Source: Pseudomonas sp. Irchel s3h17 (lineage in GTDB: Bacteria; Pseudomonadota; Gammaproteobacteria; Pseudomonadales; Pseudomonadaceae). From it: a DNA stretch of 64,000 bases. Below the pieces are notes generated by a model that did no database searches, had not been told where the DNA came from, and saw only the letters and a program-made list of their open reading frames with translations. This document shows, piece after piece, positions 12,317 to 21,779 of the stretch (its first letter is position 1; every line of letters begins with the position of its first letter). The translations under genes were made by a program, and so were the position numbers. The DNA lies in contig NZ_FYDL01000016.1 of the NCBI RefSeq assembly GCF_900187505.1, positions 62,001 through 126,000 of the forward strand. Direction: 5' to 3'.

Positions 12317-13711
12317 ATGGCTGTCTACAACTACGACGTGGTGGTGTTGGGTTCCGGCCCGGCGGGAGAAGGCGCGGCAATGAACGCCGCCAAGGCAGGA
12401 CGCAAGGTGGCCATGGTTGACAGTCGTCGCCAGGTCGGCGGCAACTGCACTCACCTGGGCACCATCCCGTCCAAGGCATTGCGTCACTCGGTCCGGCAGA
12501 TCATGCAGTTCAACACCAACCCGATGTTCCGGGCCATTGGTGAGCCGCGCTGGTTCTCGTTCCCGGACGTACTCAAGAGCGCCGAGAAAGTCATTTCCAA
12601 GCAAGTCGCCTCGCGCACCGGTTACTACGCGCGCAATCGGATTGACGTGTTCTTCGGCACAGGCAGTTTCGCTGACGAGCAAACCATCGAAGTGGTCTGC
12701 GCCAACGGCGTGGTCGAAAAACTGGTGGCCAAGCACATCATCATCGCCACTGGCTCGCGCCCGTACCGCCCGGCCGATATCGATTTCCACCACCCGCGTA
12801 TCTACGATAGCGACACTATCCTCAGCCTCGGCCACACCCCGCGCAAACTCATCGTTTACGGCGCCGGAGTGATCGGTTGCGAATACGCCTCGATCTTCAG
12901 TGGCCTGGGTGTGCTGGTTGAGCTGGTGGATAACCGTGGCCAGTTGCTGAGCTTCCTGGACTCGGAAATCTCCCAGGCCCTGAGCTACCACTTCAGCAAC
13001 AACAACATCACGGTTCGCCACAACGAAGATTACGATCACGTTGAAGGCGTGGACAACGGTGTGATCCTGCACCTCAAGTCCGGCAAGAAGATCAAGGCCG
13101 ATGCCTTGCTCTGGTGCAACGGCCGTACCGGCAACACCGACCAGTTGGGCCTGGAAAACATCGGGGTGAAGGTCAACAGTCGTGGCCAGATCGAAGTCGA
13201 CGAGAACTATCGCACCTGCATCCAGAATATCTATGGTGCCGGTGATGTGATCGGCTGGCCGAGCCTGGCCAGTGCGGCCCATGACCAGGGTCGTTCGGCC
13301 GCTGGCAGCATCGTCGACAACGGCAGCTGGCGCTTCGTCAACGACGTGCCGACCGGGATCTACACCATTCCGGAGATCAGTTCGATCGGCAAGAACGAGC
13401 AGGAGCTGACCCAGGCCAAGGTGCCGTACGAAGTCGGCAAGGCGTTCTTCAAGAGCATGGCGCGTGCGCAGATCGCCGGTGAGCCGCAAGGCATGCTGAA
13501 GATCCTGTTCCATCGCGAGACCCTGGAAGTGCTGGGCGTGCACTGCTTCGGTTATCAGGCGTCGGAGATCGTGCACATCGGCCAGGCAATCATGAACCAG
13601 CCGGGCGAGCTGAACACACTGAAGTACTTCGTCAACACCACGTTCAACTACCCGACCATGGCCGAAGCCTATCGGGTAGCGGCATACGACGGCCTCAACC
13701 GGCTTTTTTGA
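12317..13711 (+). CDS. sthA: Soluble pyridine nucleotide transhydrogenase
   Basis: A 464-residue FAD flavoprotein that moves hydride between NADPH and NAD+, draining excess NADPH. The N-terminal FAD-binding VVLGSGPAGEGAAM, central NAD(P) motif YGAGVIGCEYASIF and C-terminal dimerisation domain (YQASEIVHIGQA) have the lipoamide-dehydrogenase layout. The redox-site segment reads GGNCTHLGTIPSKAL, where the second cysteine of related disulfide reductases is threonine; that is normal for SthA and explains why it is not a disulfide reductase. GAGGAG sits eight bases before ATG 12317. It stands alone, with about 200 bases upstream and a convergent phosphodiesterase gene downstream. Confidence 0.96.
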   Translation: MAVYNYDVVVLGSGPAGEGAAMNAAKAGRKVAMVDSRRQVGGNCTHLGTIPSKALRHSVRQIMQFNTNPMFRAIGEPRWFSFPDVLKSAEKVISKQVASRTGYYARNRIDVFFGTGSFADEQTIEVVCANGVVEKLVAKHIIIATGSRPYRPADIDFHHPRIYDSDTILSLGHTPRKLIVYGAGVIGCEYASIFSGLGVLVELVDNRGQLLSFLDSEISQALSYHFSNNNITVRHNEDYDHVEGVDNGVILHLKSGKKIKADALLWCNGRTGNTDQLGLENIGVKVNSRGQIEVDENYRTCIQNIYGAGDVIGWPSLASAAHDQGRSAAGSIVDNGSWRFVNDVPTGIYTIPEISSIGKNEQELTQAKVPYEVGKAFFKSMARAQIAGEPQGMLKILFHRETLEVLGVHCFGYQASEIVHIGQAIMNQPGELNTLKYFVNTTFNYPTMAEAYRVAAYDGLNRLF

Positions 13712-13753
13712 GCGGCTCCGGCCGGTGGCCTGAGCCGGCCGGGGAGACCGATT

Positions 13754-14476
13754 TCAGCAATTCTCGAGGGTGGCAGTGGCCAAACCGGGAAAGTCTGTAA
13801 TCAGGCTGTCAACGCCGAAATCAGCGAGCCTGCGCATCAGCGCGGGTTCGTTGACTGTCCACACCGACACATGCAGCCCCTGGCGCTGCGCCTTTTCCAG
13901 GCGTTCCGGCGTACACAGGGTCCAGTTCAGCGCCAGCATCTCGCAGCCATAACCTTGTGCGACCTTCAACGGGTCGAGCCAGGCGTATTCGGCCACCAGT
14001 CCACGCGACACATCCGGCACCAGGTCCAGTGCGGCCTTGAGCACTTCCCGTGAGCTCGAGGTGATCGTCACCTTGTCGAGCAGGCCGAAACGCTGCGCCA
14101 TTTCGCGAATCGCCAATACCGTGGTGGCGGCGCGGGTGCGTGAGGCGCTTTTGACTTCCAGTTGCCAGTGCTCGAAATCGCATTGCTCGAACAGCGTCTC
14201 CAGCGTCGGGATCGGGCAGGGCTTGATCCAGCCCGGGCCGCCCTTGCGTGCGTCGTAGGTCACCAGCTCTGCCGCCGTATGCTCGACCACCTTGCCGCGA
14301 CGGTCAGTGGTGCGCTTGAGTGTCGGGTCGTGGATGACCATCAACTCGCCGTCCATGGACAGGTGCAGATCCAGTTCGCAACGACGTACGCCGTGCTTGA
14401 GGCATTGCTGGAAACTGCTCAGGGTGTTTTCCGGTGCTTCGCCTTTGGCGCCGCGGTGGCCATAGATGAGGGTCAC
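13754..14476 (-). CDS. Glycerophosphodiester phosphodiesterase, cytoplasmic type
   Basis: A 240-residue TIM-barrel enzyme of the GDPD/UgpQ family, which splits glycerophosphodiesters from phospholipid turnover into glycerol-3-phosphate and an alcohol. Catalytic features are visible: YGHRGAKGEAPENT at the N-terminus, the metal-binding ELDLHLSMDG, VIHDPTLKRTT, and the C-terminal SVWTVNEP with GVDSLITDFPG. No signal peptide is present, so it resembles UgpQ more than periplasmic GlpQ. The GTG start has AAGGA six bases upstream. It lies 13 bases after the PilZ gene on the same strand, suggesting a two-gene operon as in other pseudomonads. Confidence 0.88.
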   Translation of the reverse strand: MTLIYGHRGAKGEAPENTLSSFQQCLKHGVRRCELDLHLSMDGELMVIHDPTLKRTTDRRGKVVEHTAAELVTYDARKGGPGWIKPCPIPTLETLFEQCDFEHWQLEVKSASRTRAATTVLAIREMAQRFGLLDKVTITSSSREVLKAALDLVPDVSRGLVAEYAWLDPLKVAQGYGCEMLALNWTLCTPERLEKAQRQGLHVSVWTVNEPALMRRLADFGVDSLITDFPGLATATLENC

Positions 14477-14489
14477 GGTTCTTCCTTAA

Positions 14490-15074
14490 TTAATTGCCGG
14501 ATTCGGTGTGCTCGCGTGCCAGGCGCCGTTCTTGGGCCTGTCGCTGCAAGATATAGCGGGCCAGCAATTGTCGCTGGGCATCGGTCAGGTATTGGAACTC
14601 GGTGCCGATTGCGAACGTGCCGAAACTCTCTGGTTCACAGTGAGTGACCTTGGCTCGCAACAACAGGCCCAGCGCTTGCGGCATCAACAACAGTTTGATC
14701 GCCAGATGGCTGCCGGCGGGGTAGGCGAGGTGGTGCTCGAACTCGATACCGCCTTCCGACAGCACCACGCGCTGCGGCTCATCGAACTTGCCGAGCACGG
14801 TTTGGGCGACCACCTGACTGAGCAGGTCGATGCGTTTGTTCAGCACTTTCAGGTACGCCGCAGTGTTTCGGTCGCGCTCGCTGATCTGGCGCAGCAGGTG
14901 CTGCGACTCGAATTCGCTCAGGTGCAGTTCGCTGAGCAGATTGAACAGCGGGGAAGCATCCTGCAACACTTCCTGGCCTGCGGCTTCGGGGCCGGACAGG
15001 GGCTGAATTTCCAGTGCGATCGTGTCCTCGATACGGTAGTATTCGCGGCGATCTTCTTCATCTAATGTCGACAT
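14490..15074 (-). CDS. PilZ-domain protein, putative c-di-GMP receptor
   Basis: A 194-residue soluble protein. The N-terminal DRREYYRIED contains the RxxxR half of the c-di-GMP signature, and about 95 residues later VVLSEGGIEF resembles the second half (D/N-hSxxG), although the expected acidic or amide residue is missing. A helical segment between them (LSEFESQHLLRQISERDRNT) fits the PilZ-like family found in this position in pseudomonads. Ligand binding is therefore plausible but not certain. The gene is transcribed divergently from lolC and is followed closely by the phosphodiesterase gene. Confidence 0.75.
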   Translation of the reverse strand: MSTLDEEDRREYYRIEDTIALEIQPLSGPEAAGQEVLQDASPLFNLLSELHLSEFESQHLLRQISERDRNTAAYLKVLNKRIDLLSQVVAQTVLGKFDEPQRVVLSEGGIEFEHHLAYPAGSHLAIKLLLMPQALGLLLRAKVTHCEPESFGTFAIGTEFQYLTDAQRQLLARYILQRQAQERRLAREHTESGN

Positions 15075-15168
15075 GGCGAACCCATGGTAGCGGCGGTGGT
15101 CTGAGTGTAAAGCTGGTTATCGACCCCCGCCACAAGGACGTTCCTTTTCCCTCCGAACAAGCCCCGAC

Positions 15169-16419
15169 ATGTTCAGACCACTCTTCGTATTTATCGGCAC
15201 GCGTTATACCCGTGCAAAGCGTCGCAATCATTTTGTGTCATTCATTTCCCTGACTTCGATGATCGGGCTCGCCCTTGGCGTGGTCGTGATGATCGTGGTG
15301 CTGTCGGTCATGAACGGTTTCGATCATGAGATGCGCACCCGCGTGCTGGGCATGGTGCCCCACGCGACCATCGAATCCGGTGAAGCCATCAACGACTGGC
15401 AAAGCCTGGCCACCAAGGTCAAGCAGAACCCACAGGTGCTGGCCGTTGCGCCGTTCACCCAGATGCAGGGGTTGCTGACCAACAACGGCCAGGTCTCCAA
15501 GGTGTTGCTCAATGGCATTGATCCTGCGCTGGAGCGGCAGGTGTCGATCATCGACAACTTCATGCAGCAGGGCAAACTCGACGACCTGTCCCCGGGCAGC
15601 TTCGGCATCGTGATCGGTGACAAGGCCGCGGCCAAGCTGGGCGTGGGTGTCGGCGACAAGCTGACCTTCGTCGCTCCCGAGGTCACCGTGACGCCGGCCG
15701 GGATGTTCCCGCGCATGAAGCGCTTTACCGTGGTCGGGATCTTCCACGTCGGCGCCGGCGAGATCGACGGCTACCTGGGGGTCACCAACCTGCAGGACCT
15801 GTCGAAACTGCATCGCTGGAAGCCGGACCAGATCCAGGGCTTGCGCCTGAAGTTCGACGACCTGTTCCAGGCGCCGCGCACGGCGTGGAGCATCGCCCAG
15901 CAGCTGGGTGACGACCGTTTCTATGCCCGTGACTGGACCCGCACCCACGGCAACCTCTATCAGGCGATCCGCATGGAAAAAGCCATGATCGGCCTGTTGT
16001 TGCTGCTGATCGTTGCCGTGGCGGCGTTCAACATCATTTCCACCCTGGTGATGGTGGTCAATGACAAGAAGGGCGACATCGCGATCCTGCGTACCCTGGG
16101 CTCCACGCCGGGGCAGATCATGGCGATCTTCATGGTCCAGGGCACGGTGATCGGCGTGGTCGGCACGGCGATCGGCGCGGTGGTCGGCATGTTTGCCGCG
16201 CTGAATGTCAGCGCCGCGATCGCCGCCCTCGAGAGCCTGATCGGGCACAAATTCCTTAACGCTGACGTGTACTTCATCGACTACCTGCCTTCGCAGTTGC
16301 AGGCCCAGGATGTGTTGATGGTCTGCGGCGCGGCGTTGGTCCTGAGTTTCCTCGCCACCCTGTATCCAGCCTGGCGTGCTGCGCGCACCCAGCCGGCGGA
16401 GGCGCTACGTTATGAGTGA
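15169..16419 (+). CDS. lolC: Lipoprotein-releasing system permease LolC
   Basis: A 416-residue inner-membrane subunit of the LolCDE ABC transporter, which extracts outer-membrane lipoproteins from the inner membrane and hands them to LolA. The layout is the MacB/FtsX type: one N-terminal membrane helix (SMIGLALGVVVMIVVLSVMN), a large periplasmic domain, then three C-terminal helices including MIGLLLLLIVAVAAFNII. It begins MFRPLFVFIGTRYTRAKRRN, nearly the same as LolE downstream, showing the two permeases are ancient paralogues. Its stop overlaps the lolD start. LolC and LolE are assigned by gene order, since the first permease of this operon is LolC. Confidence 0.93.
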   Translation: MFRPLFVFIGTRYTRAKRRNHFVSFISLTSMIGLALGVVVMIVVLSVMNGFDHEMRTRVLGMVPHATIESGEAINDWQSLATKVKQNPQVLAVAPFTQMQGLLTNNGQVSKVLLNGIDPALERQVSIIDNFMQQGKLDDLSPGSFGIVIGDKAAAKLGVGVGDKLTFVAPEVTVTPAGMFPRMKRFTVVGIFHVGAGEIDGYLGVTNLQDLSKLHRWKPDQIQGLRLKFDDLFQAPRTAWSIAQQLGDDRFYARDWTRTHGNLYQAIRMEKAMIGLLLLLIVAVAAFNIISTLVMVVNDKKGDIAILRTLGSTPGQIMAIFMVQGTVIGVVGTAIGAVVGMFAALNVSAAIAALESLIGHKFLNADVYFIDYLPSQLQAQDVLMVCGAALVLSFLATLYPAWRAARTQPAEALRYE

Positions 16420-17110
16420 GTCGGGCATGAGTGATAAAGCAATCTTGAGTTGCCGCAACCTGGGCAAGTCCTACGAGGAAGGCCCGGAGTCGGTGGTGGT
16501 GCTGAACGGTTTGCAGCTGGAACTGCACCCCGGCGAACGCGTGGCGATCGTGGGCACTTCGGGGTCGGGCAAGAGTACCTTGCTCAACCTGCTGGGCGGT
16601 CTCGACACGCCAACCGAGGGCAGCGTCTGGCTGGCCGGCGAAGAACTGTCGGCGCTGAACGAAAAGAAACGTGGCCTGCTGCGCAACCGCTCCCTGGGTT
16701 TCGTCTACCAGTTCCACCACCTGCTGCCTGAGTTCACCGCCCTGGAAAACGTCTGCATGCCGCTGTTGATCGGCCGCACCGCGATCCCGGAGGCCCGCCA
16801 GCGCGCCACGGCATTGCTGGAGCGGGTAGGCCTGGGCCATCGCCTGGAGCACAAGCCGGCCGAACTGTCCGGTGGCGAGCGTCAGCGCGTGGCCATCGCC
16901 CGTGCCCTGGTGAACAACCCCGGGTTGGTGATGCTCGACGAGCCCACCGGCAACCTCGACTCCCACACGGCCCAGGGCATCCAGGACTTGATGCTGGAAC
17001 TCAGCACCTCGATGCGCACGGCGTTCCTGGTGGTGACCCATGACATGAACCTGGCGCGCCAGATGGACCGCGTCCTGCACCTGCAGGAAGGTTTTCTGAC
17101 GCCCATCTGA
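16412..17110 (+). CDS. lolD: Lipoprotein-releasing ATPase LolD
   Basis: A 232-residue ABC ATPase powering LolCE. Walker A is GTSGSGKST, the signature is LSGGERQRVAIARAL, and Walker B is VMLDEPTGNLD; the Q-loop segment YQFHHLLPEFTALEN is the LolD/MacB type. ATG 16412 overlaps the lolC stop by eight bases, indicating translational coupling; ATG 16427 (MSDKAIL) is an alternative that matches the start of some relatives. A hairpin with a T-rich flank follows before lolE. Confidence 0.95.
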   Translation: MSESGMSDKAILSCRNLGKSYEEGPESVVVLNGLQLELHPGERVAIVGTSGSGKSTLLNLLGGLDTPTEGSVWLAGEELSALNEKKRGLLRNRSLGFVYQFHHLLPEFTALENVCMPLLIGRTAIPEARQRATALLERVGLGHRLEHKPAELSGGERQRVAIARALVNNPGLVMLDEPTGNLDSHTAQGIQDLMLELSTSMRTAFLVVTHDMNLARQMDRVLHLQEGFLTPI

Positions 17111-17119
17111 TGGGTTGAA

Positions 17120-17150
17120 ACCCGGCGCCTGAAGCGGTACCGGGTCTTTT
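17120..17150 (+). terminator. Weak hairpin between lolD and lolE
   Basis: ACCCGG and CCGGGT pair around a 14-base loop and are followed by CTTTTATATTTAT. It could attenuate transcription into lolE or simply shape the mRNA. The stem is short. Confidence 0.3.
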
Positions 17151-17173
17151 ATATTTATACGGTGCCCCAGCGA

Positions 17174-18418
17174 ATGTTCAGACCGTTATCGATCTTTATC
17201 GGCACGCGCTATACCCGCGCCAAGCGCCGCAATCGCTTTGTTTCGTTTATCTCGATGACCTCGATGATCGGCCTCGCCCTGGGCGTGCTGGCGATGATCG
17301 TGGTGCTGTCGGTCATGAACGGCTTCCAGCGCGAAATGAGTTCGCGCATCCTCGGCATGGTGCCCCACGCCACTATCGTCGGGGTCAAGCCGATCGACGA
17401 CTGGCGGCCGGTGGCAGCGGCCGCGATGAACAACCCGCAAGTGACCGCTGCCGTGCCGTTCACCGAAATGGAAGGCATGCTGTCCTACAAGGGGTCGATG
17501 CAGCCGATCCAGGTCAGTGGTATCGATCCGGCCCAGGAAGGCAAGGTGTCCATCGTCGCCCAGCACATTGTGCAGGGGCGTCTGGACGCCTTGAAGCCTG
17601 GCGAGTTCGGCGTGGTGCTGGGGGAAATCACCGCACGGCGCTTTCGCTTGAACGTCGGTGACAGGATCACCCTGATCGTGCCGGAGGTCAGCACGGCGCC
17701 GGGCGGGATCACGCCGCGCATGCAGCGGTTGAACGTGGTGGGGGTGTTCAAGGTCGGTGCCGAGCTGGACGGTTCGATGGCCCTGATCCATGTCGCCGAC
17801 GCCGCGCAGATGCAGCGCTGGGAACCGAACCAGGTGCAGAGCGTGCGCCTGGCGGTGAAAGACCTGTATGCCGCGCCCAAGGTGTCGAGCGATATCGCGG
17901 CAAGCCTGGGCAGCGCCTACAAGGCCGATGACTGGACCCACACCCAGGGCAGCCTGTTCAGTGCGATGAAAATGGAAAAGACCATGATCGGCCTGTTGCT
18001 GCTGATGATCGTGGCCGTGGCGGCGTTCAACATCATCGCCACCCTGATCATGGTGGTGAACGACAAGGGCGCGGACATTGCGATCCTGCGCACCATCGGC
18101 GCCACGCCGCGGCAGATCATGGCGATCTTCATGGTGCAGGGCACGGTGATCGGCGTCGTCGGCACGCTGATCGGCGGCGTCCTCGGGGTGCTCGCGGCGC
18201 TGAACGTGAGTGCGCTGGTGGGCTGGGTGGAGCGGGTGAGCGGCCAGCACATCTTCAGTTCCGACGTGTATTTCGTCAGCAACCTGCCATCGGAGTTGCA
18301 GGGCGCCGATGTGCTGCTGATCTGCTCGGCCGGTTTCATCCTGAGCTTCCTGGCCACCCTTTACCCGGCCTGGCGCGCCGCGAAAACCGAACCGGCGAAC
18401 GCGTTGCGGTATTCGTAA
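17174..18418 (+). CDS. lolE: Lipoprotein-releasing system permease LolE
   Basis: A 414-residue second permease of the Lol exporter, paralogous along its whole length to LolC upstream (shared MFRPL, IGTRYTRAKRRN, GLALGVL, VVLSVMNGF, MIGLLLLMIVAVAAFNII). The frame allows a GTG start at 17162, but ATG 17174 gives the same N-terminus as LolC, so I prefer it; the Shine-Dalgarno is poor for both. The 63-base spacer from lolD contains a hairpin. The last 21 bases of the gene, including the stop, are copied 258 bases downstream as part of a tandem duplication. Confidence 0.93.
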   Translation: MFRPLSIFIGTRYTRAKRRNRFVSFISMTSMIGLALGVLAMIVVLSVMNGFQREMSSRILGMVPHATIVGVKPIDDWRPVAAAAMNNPQVTAAVPFTEMEGMLSYKGSMQPIQVSGIDPAQEGKVSIVAQHIVQGRLDALKPGEFGVVLGEITARRFRLNVGDRITLIVPEVSTAPGGITPRMQRLNVVGVFKVGAELDGSMALIHVADAAQMQRWEPNQVQSVRLAVKDLYAAPKVSSDIAASLGSAYKADDWTHTQGSLFSAMKMEKTMIGLLLLMIVAVAAFNIIATLIMVVNDKGADIAILRTIGATPRQIMAIFMVQGTVIGVVGTLIGGVLGVLAALNVSALVGWVERVSGQHIFSSDVYFVSNLPSELQGADVLLICSAGFILSFLATLYPAWRAAKTEPANALRYS

Positions 18419-18487
18419 TTCCCTTTAGAAGTTGTGTGTGGGTTCGGCCCAGGTGCGAAGCGTCGAACACACACACACACACACCTT

Positions 18488-18617
18488 GTGGCGAGCGAGC
18501 TTGCTCGCGCTGGGCTGCACGGCAGCCCCAAAACTGGTCGCCGAGTGTTATCTGAAGGACTGCAATCGTCTTGTCGGGGCCGCTTCGCTGCCCAGCGGGA
18601 GCAAGCTCCCTCGCCAC
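18488..18617. repeat. REPIN (inverted REP pair), copy in first tandem unit
   Basis: GTGGCGAGCGAGCTTGCTCGC at one end and GGGAGCAAGCTCCCTCGCCAC at the other face each other about 90 bases apart. Confidence 0.85.
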
Positions 18618-18739
18618 GCGGACAGTGTTCACGGCGGGTGAGCGGCGTTACTGCCAACGCGTTGCGGTATTCGTAATTCCCTTTAGAAGTTGTGTGTGGG
18701 TTCGGCCCAGGTGCGAAGCGCCGAACACACACCCACCTT

Positions 18740-18869
18740 GTGGCGAGCGAGCTTGCTCGCGCTGGGCTGCACGGCAGCCCCGAGCCCCGTCGCCGAGTGT
18801 TATCTGAAAGACTGCAAGCGTCTTGTTGGGGCCGCTTCGCTGCCCAGCGGGAGCAAGCTCCCTCGCCAC
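18740..18869. repeat. REPIN, copy in second tandem unit
   Basis: Same inverted REP pair as the upstream copy, with a few substitutions in the spacer (for example GAGCCCCGTCGCC in place of AAAACTGGTCGCC). Confidence 0.85.
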
Positions 18870-18975
18870 GCGGACAGTGTTCACGTCGGGTTGAGCGGCG
18901 TTACTGCAGACGTCGTCTTTATGGGAGCTGCTTTCCTGCAAAGAGGTCGGTCTTGCCGGTCTTCCCCTGCGGGAG

Positions 18976-20336
<1,361 letters not shown>

Positions 20337-20337
<1 letters not shown>

Positions 20338-21017
20338 CAGGCCGCACGCTCTTCAAGCACATAGCCCATGCCGCGCACGGTATGAATCAACTTGTTCGGG
20401 AAGTCATCGTCGATCTTCAGGCGCAGGCGCCGGATCGCCACTTCTATCACGTTGGTGTCGCTGTCGAAATTCATGTCCCAGACCTGGGAAGCGATCAGCG
20501 ATTTGGGCAGCACTTCGCCCTGGCGGCGCAGGAGCATTTCCAGCAGGGCGAACTCCTTGGCGGTCAGGTCGATACGCTGGCCGCTGCGTTCGACCCGGCG
20601 GCGAATCAGGTCCAGGCGCAAGTCGGCCAATTGCAGGCTGGTTTCCTGCGGCGTGGCACTGCCGCGCCGCAACAGGCTGCGCACCCGGGCCAGCAGTTCG
20701 GAGAAGGCAAACGGTTTGACCAGGTAATCGTCGGCGCCCAGTTCCAGTCCGTGGACCCGGTCTTCCACCGCGTCCCGCGCGGTGAGGAACAGCACCGGAA
20801 TCTCCAGGCCAGCGCTGCGCACGGCTTGCAGGATCTGCCAACCGTCGCGGCCAGGCAGCATCACATCGAGTATCAGCAACGAGTAATCGCCGGTCAGGGC
20901 CAGATGCTGGCCGGTATTGCCATCGGCCACCAGTTCGGCGTTGAAGCCGGCCTCGGCCAGGCCCTGGCGCAAGTAGTGGCCGGTTTTCGGTTGGTCTTCG
21001 ACGATCAGCAGTTTCAT
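20337..21017 (-). CDS. copR: OmpR-family response regulator, copper-type
   Basis: A 226-residue regulator with a receiver domain (acidic VEDQ, phospho-acceptor Asp51 in LLILDVMLPGRDGW, Lys in DDYLVKPFAFSEL) and a winged-helix output domain (LTAKEFALLEMLLRRQGEVL, DSDTNVIEVAIRRLRLKID, IHTVRGMGYVLE). It belongs to the heavy-metal CopR/CusR/CzcR branch. It is translated together with the sensor kinase and diverges from the cupredoxin gene. The inverted repeat at 21081-21094 is a plausible binding site that would serve both directions. Confidence 0.88.
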
Positions 21018-21080
21018 GGGCGACTCGAGTGGGATGGCACGGGTGCGTTATACCGTGGCGGGCGGTCGAACAGCCCAACC

Positions 21081-21094
21081 TTACAAAGTTGTAA
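21081..21094. promoter_or_regulatory. Candidate response-regulator operator (cop-box-like)
   Basis: TTACAA-AG-TTGTAA is a perfect 6-2-6 inverted repeat midway between copR and the cupredoxin gene; TTGTAATCTGCTTGTCAG extends it. Heavy-metal regulators of this family bind inverted or direct TTGTAA/TTACA-like half sites, so the assignment is inference from position and form. Confidence 0.5.
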
Positions 21095-21172
21095 TCTGCT
21101 TGTCAGCTGGCTGGCAGCGGCGGGACACTAGAGTTTCCCACAAGCTGAACCTCATCTTGTTGGAGTGTGATC

Positions 21173-21718
21173 ATGTTTTTGCGTAATCGACTGGTACTGG
21201 CTGGCTGCTTGCTGGTGTTGAGTTTTCCGGTATTTGCCGCGCCGGCACAGACCTACGGGTTCGGCACGCCGGCCCCGGCGGCGAAGGCCACGCGCACCGT
21301 TGAAATCGTCATGGGCGATATGTCGTTCAACCCCAAGGCCCTGCAGATCAAGGCCGGCGAGACCGTGCGTTTTGTGCTGATCAATAAAGGCCAGTTGCTG
21401 CACGAGTTCAACCTGGGTGACGTGGCCATGCATGCCCAGCATCAGGCCGAAATGCTGAAAATGCAGCAAAGCGGCATGCTCACCCCGACCGCGATGAAGA
21501 CAGCGCCCATGGATCACGCCGCCATGGGCCACGGCTCGATGGCCGGCATGGACCATGGCGCGATGAAGCATGACGATCCAAACAGCGTGCTAGTAGAGCC
21601 GGGCAAGACCGCCGAGCTGACCTGGACCTTCAGCAAGGCCGGCAGCCTGGAATTTGCCTGCAATATCCCCAGCCATTATCAGGCCGGTATGGTCGGCAAA
21701 CTGACAGTCAGTCAGTAA
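21173..21718 (+). CDS. Periplasmic cupredoxin, Met/His-rich
   Basis: A 181-residue exported blue-copper-type protein. The signal peptide MFLRNRLVLAGCLLVLSFPVFAA is clear. The fold gives type-1 copper ligands at the His of LLHEFN and the Cys, His and Met of FACNIPSHYQAGM. An inserted loop rich in Met and His (TAPMDHAAMGHGSM, then AGMDHGAMKHDD) could bind Cu(I) or Cu(II) in addition. A role in copper handling under CopRS control is likely given its divergent position. ATG 21173 has GGAG seven bases upstream; a GTG two codons earlier is possible but too close to that site. Confidence 0.82.
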   Translation: MFLRNRLVLAGCLLVLSFPVFAAPAQTYGFGTPAPAAKATRTVEIVMGDMSFNPKALQIKAGETVRFVLINKGQLLHEFNLGDVAMHAQHQAEMLKMQQSGMLTPTAMKTAPMDHAAMGHGSMAGMDHGAMKHDDPNSVLVEPGKTAELTWTFSKAGSLEFACNIPSHYQAGMVGKLTVSQ

Positions 21719-21779
21719 GCACTCAAAGGCGGGAGCAAAGGCTGATAGAATCGGCTGATTCTTCAGTCAGGTTTCCGCC

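Larger units (their letters stand above)
18398..18908. repeat. Tandem duplication of ~255 bp including the lolE 3' end
   Basis: Copy 1 runs 18398-18655 and copy 2 18656-18908. Both begin AACGCGTTGCGGTATTCGTAA (the final lolE codons in copy 1), share TTCCCTTTAGAAGTTGTGTG, an AC-rich tract (longer in copy 1, 18470-18484) and a full REPIN, and end near GAGCGGCGTTACTGC. Copy 2 therefore carries a non-functional scrap of lolE. No gene lies between lolE and the sensor kinase. Confidence 0.9.

Noticed and set aside
12416..12480. sthA as a damaged disulfide reductase (missing redox cysteine)
   Set aside because: The Cys-to-Thr change in GGNCTHLGT is the normal state of SthA transhydrogenases.
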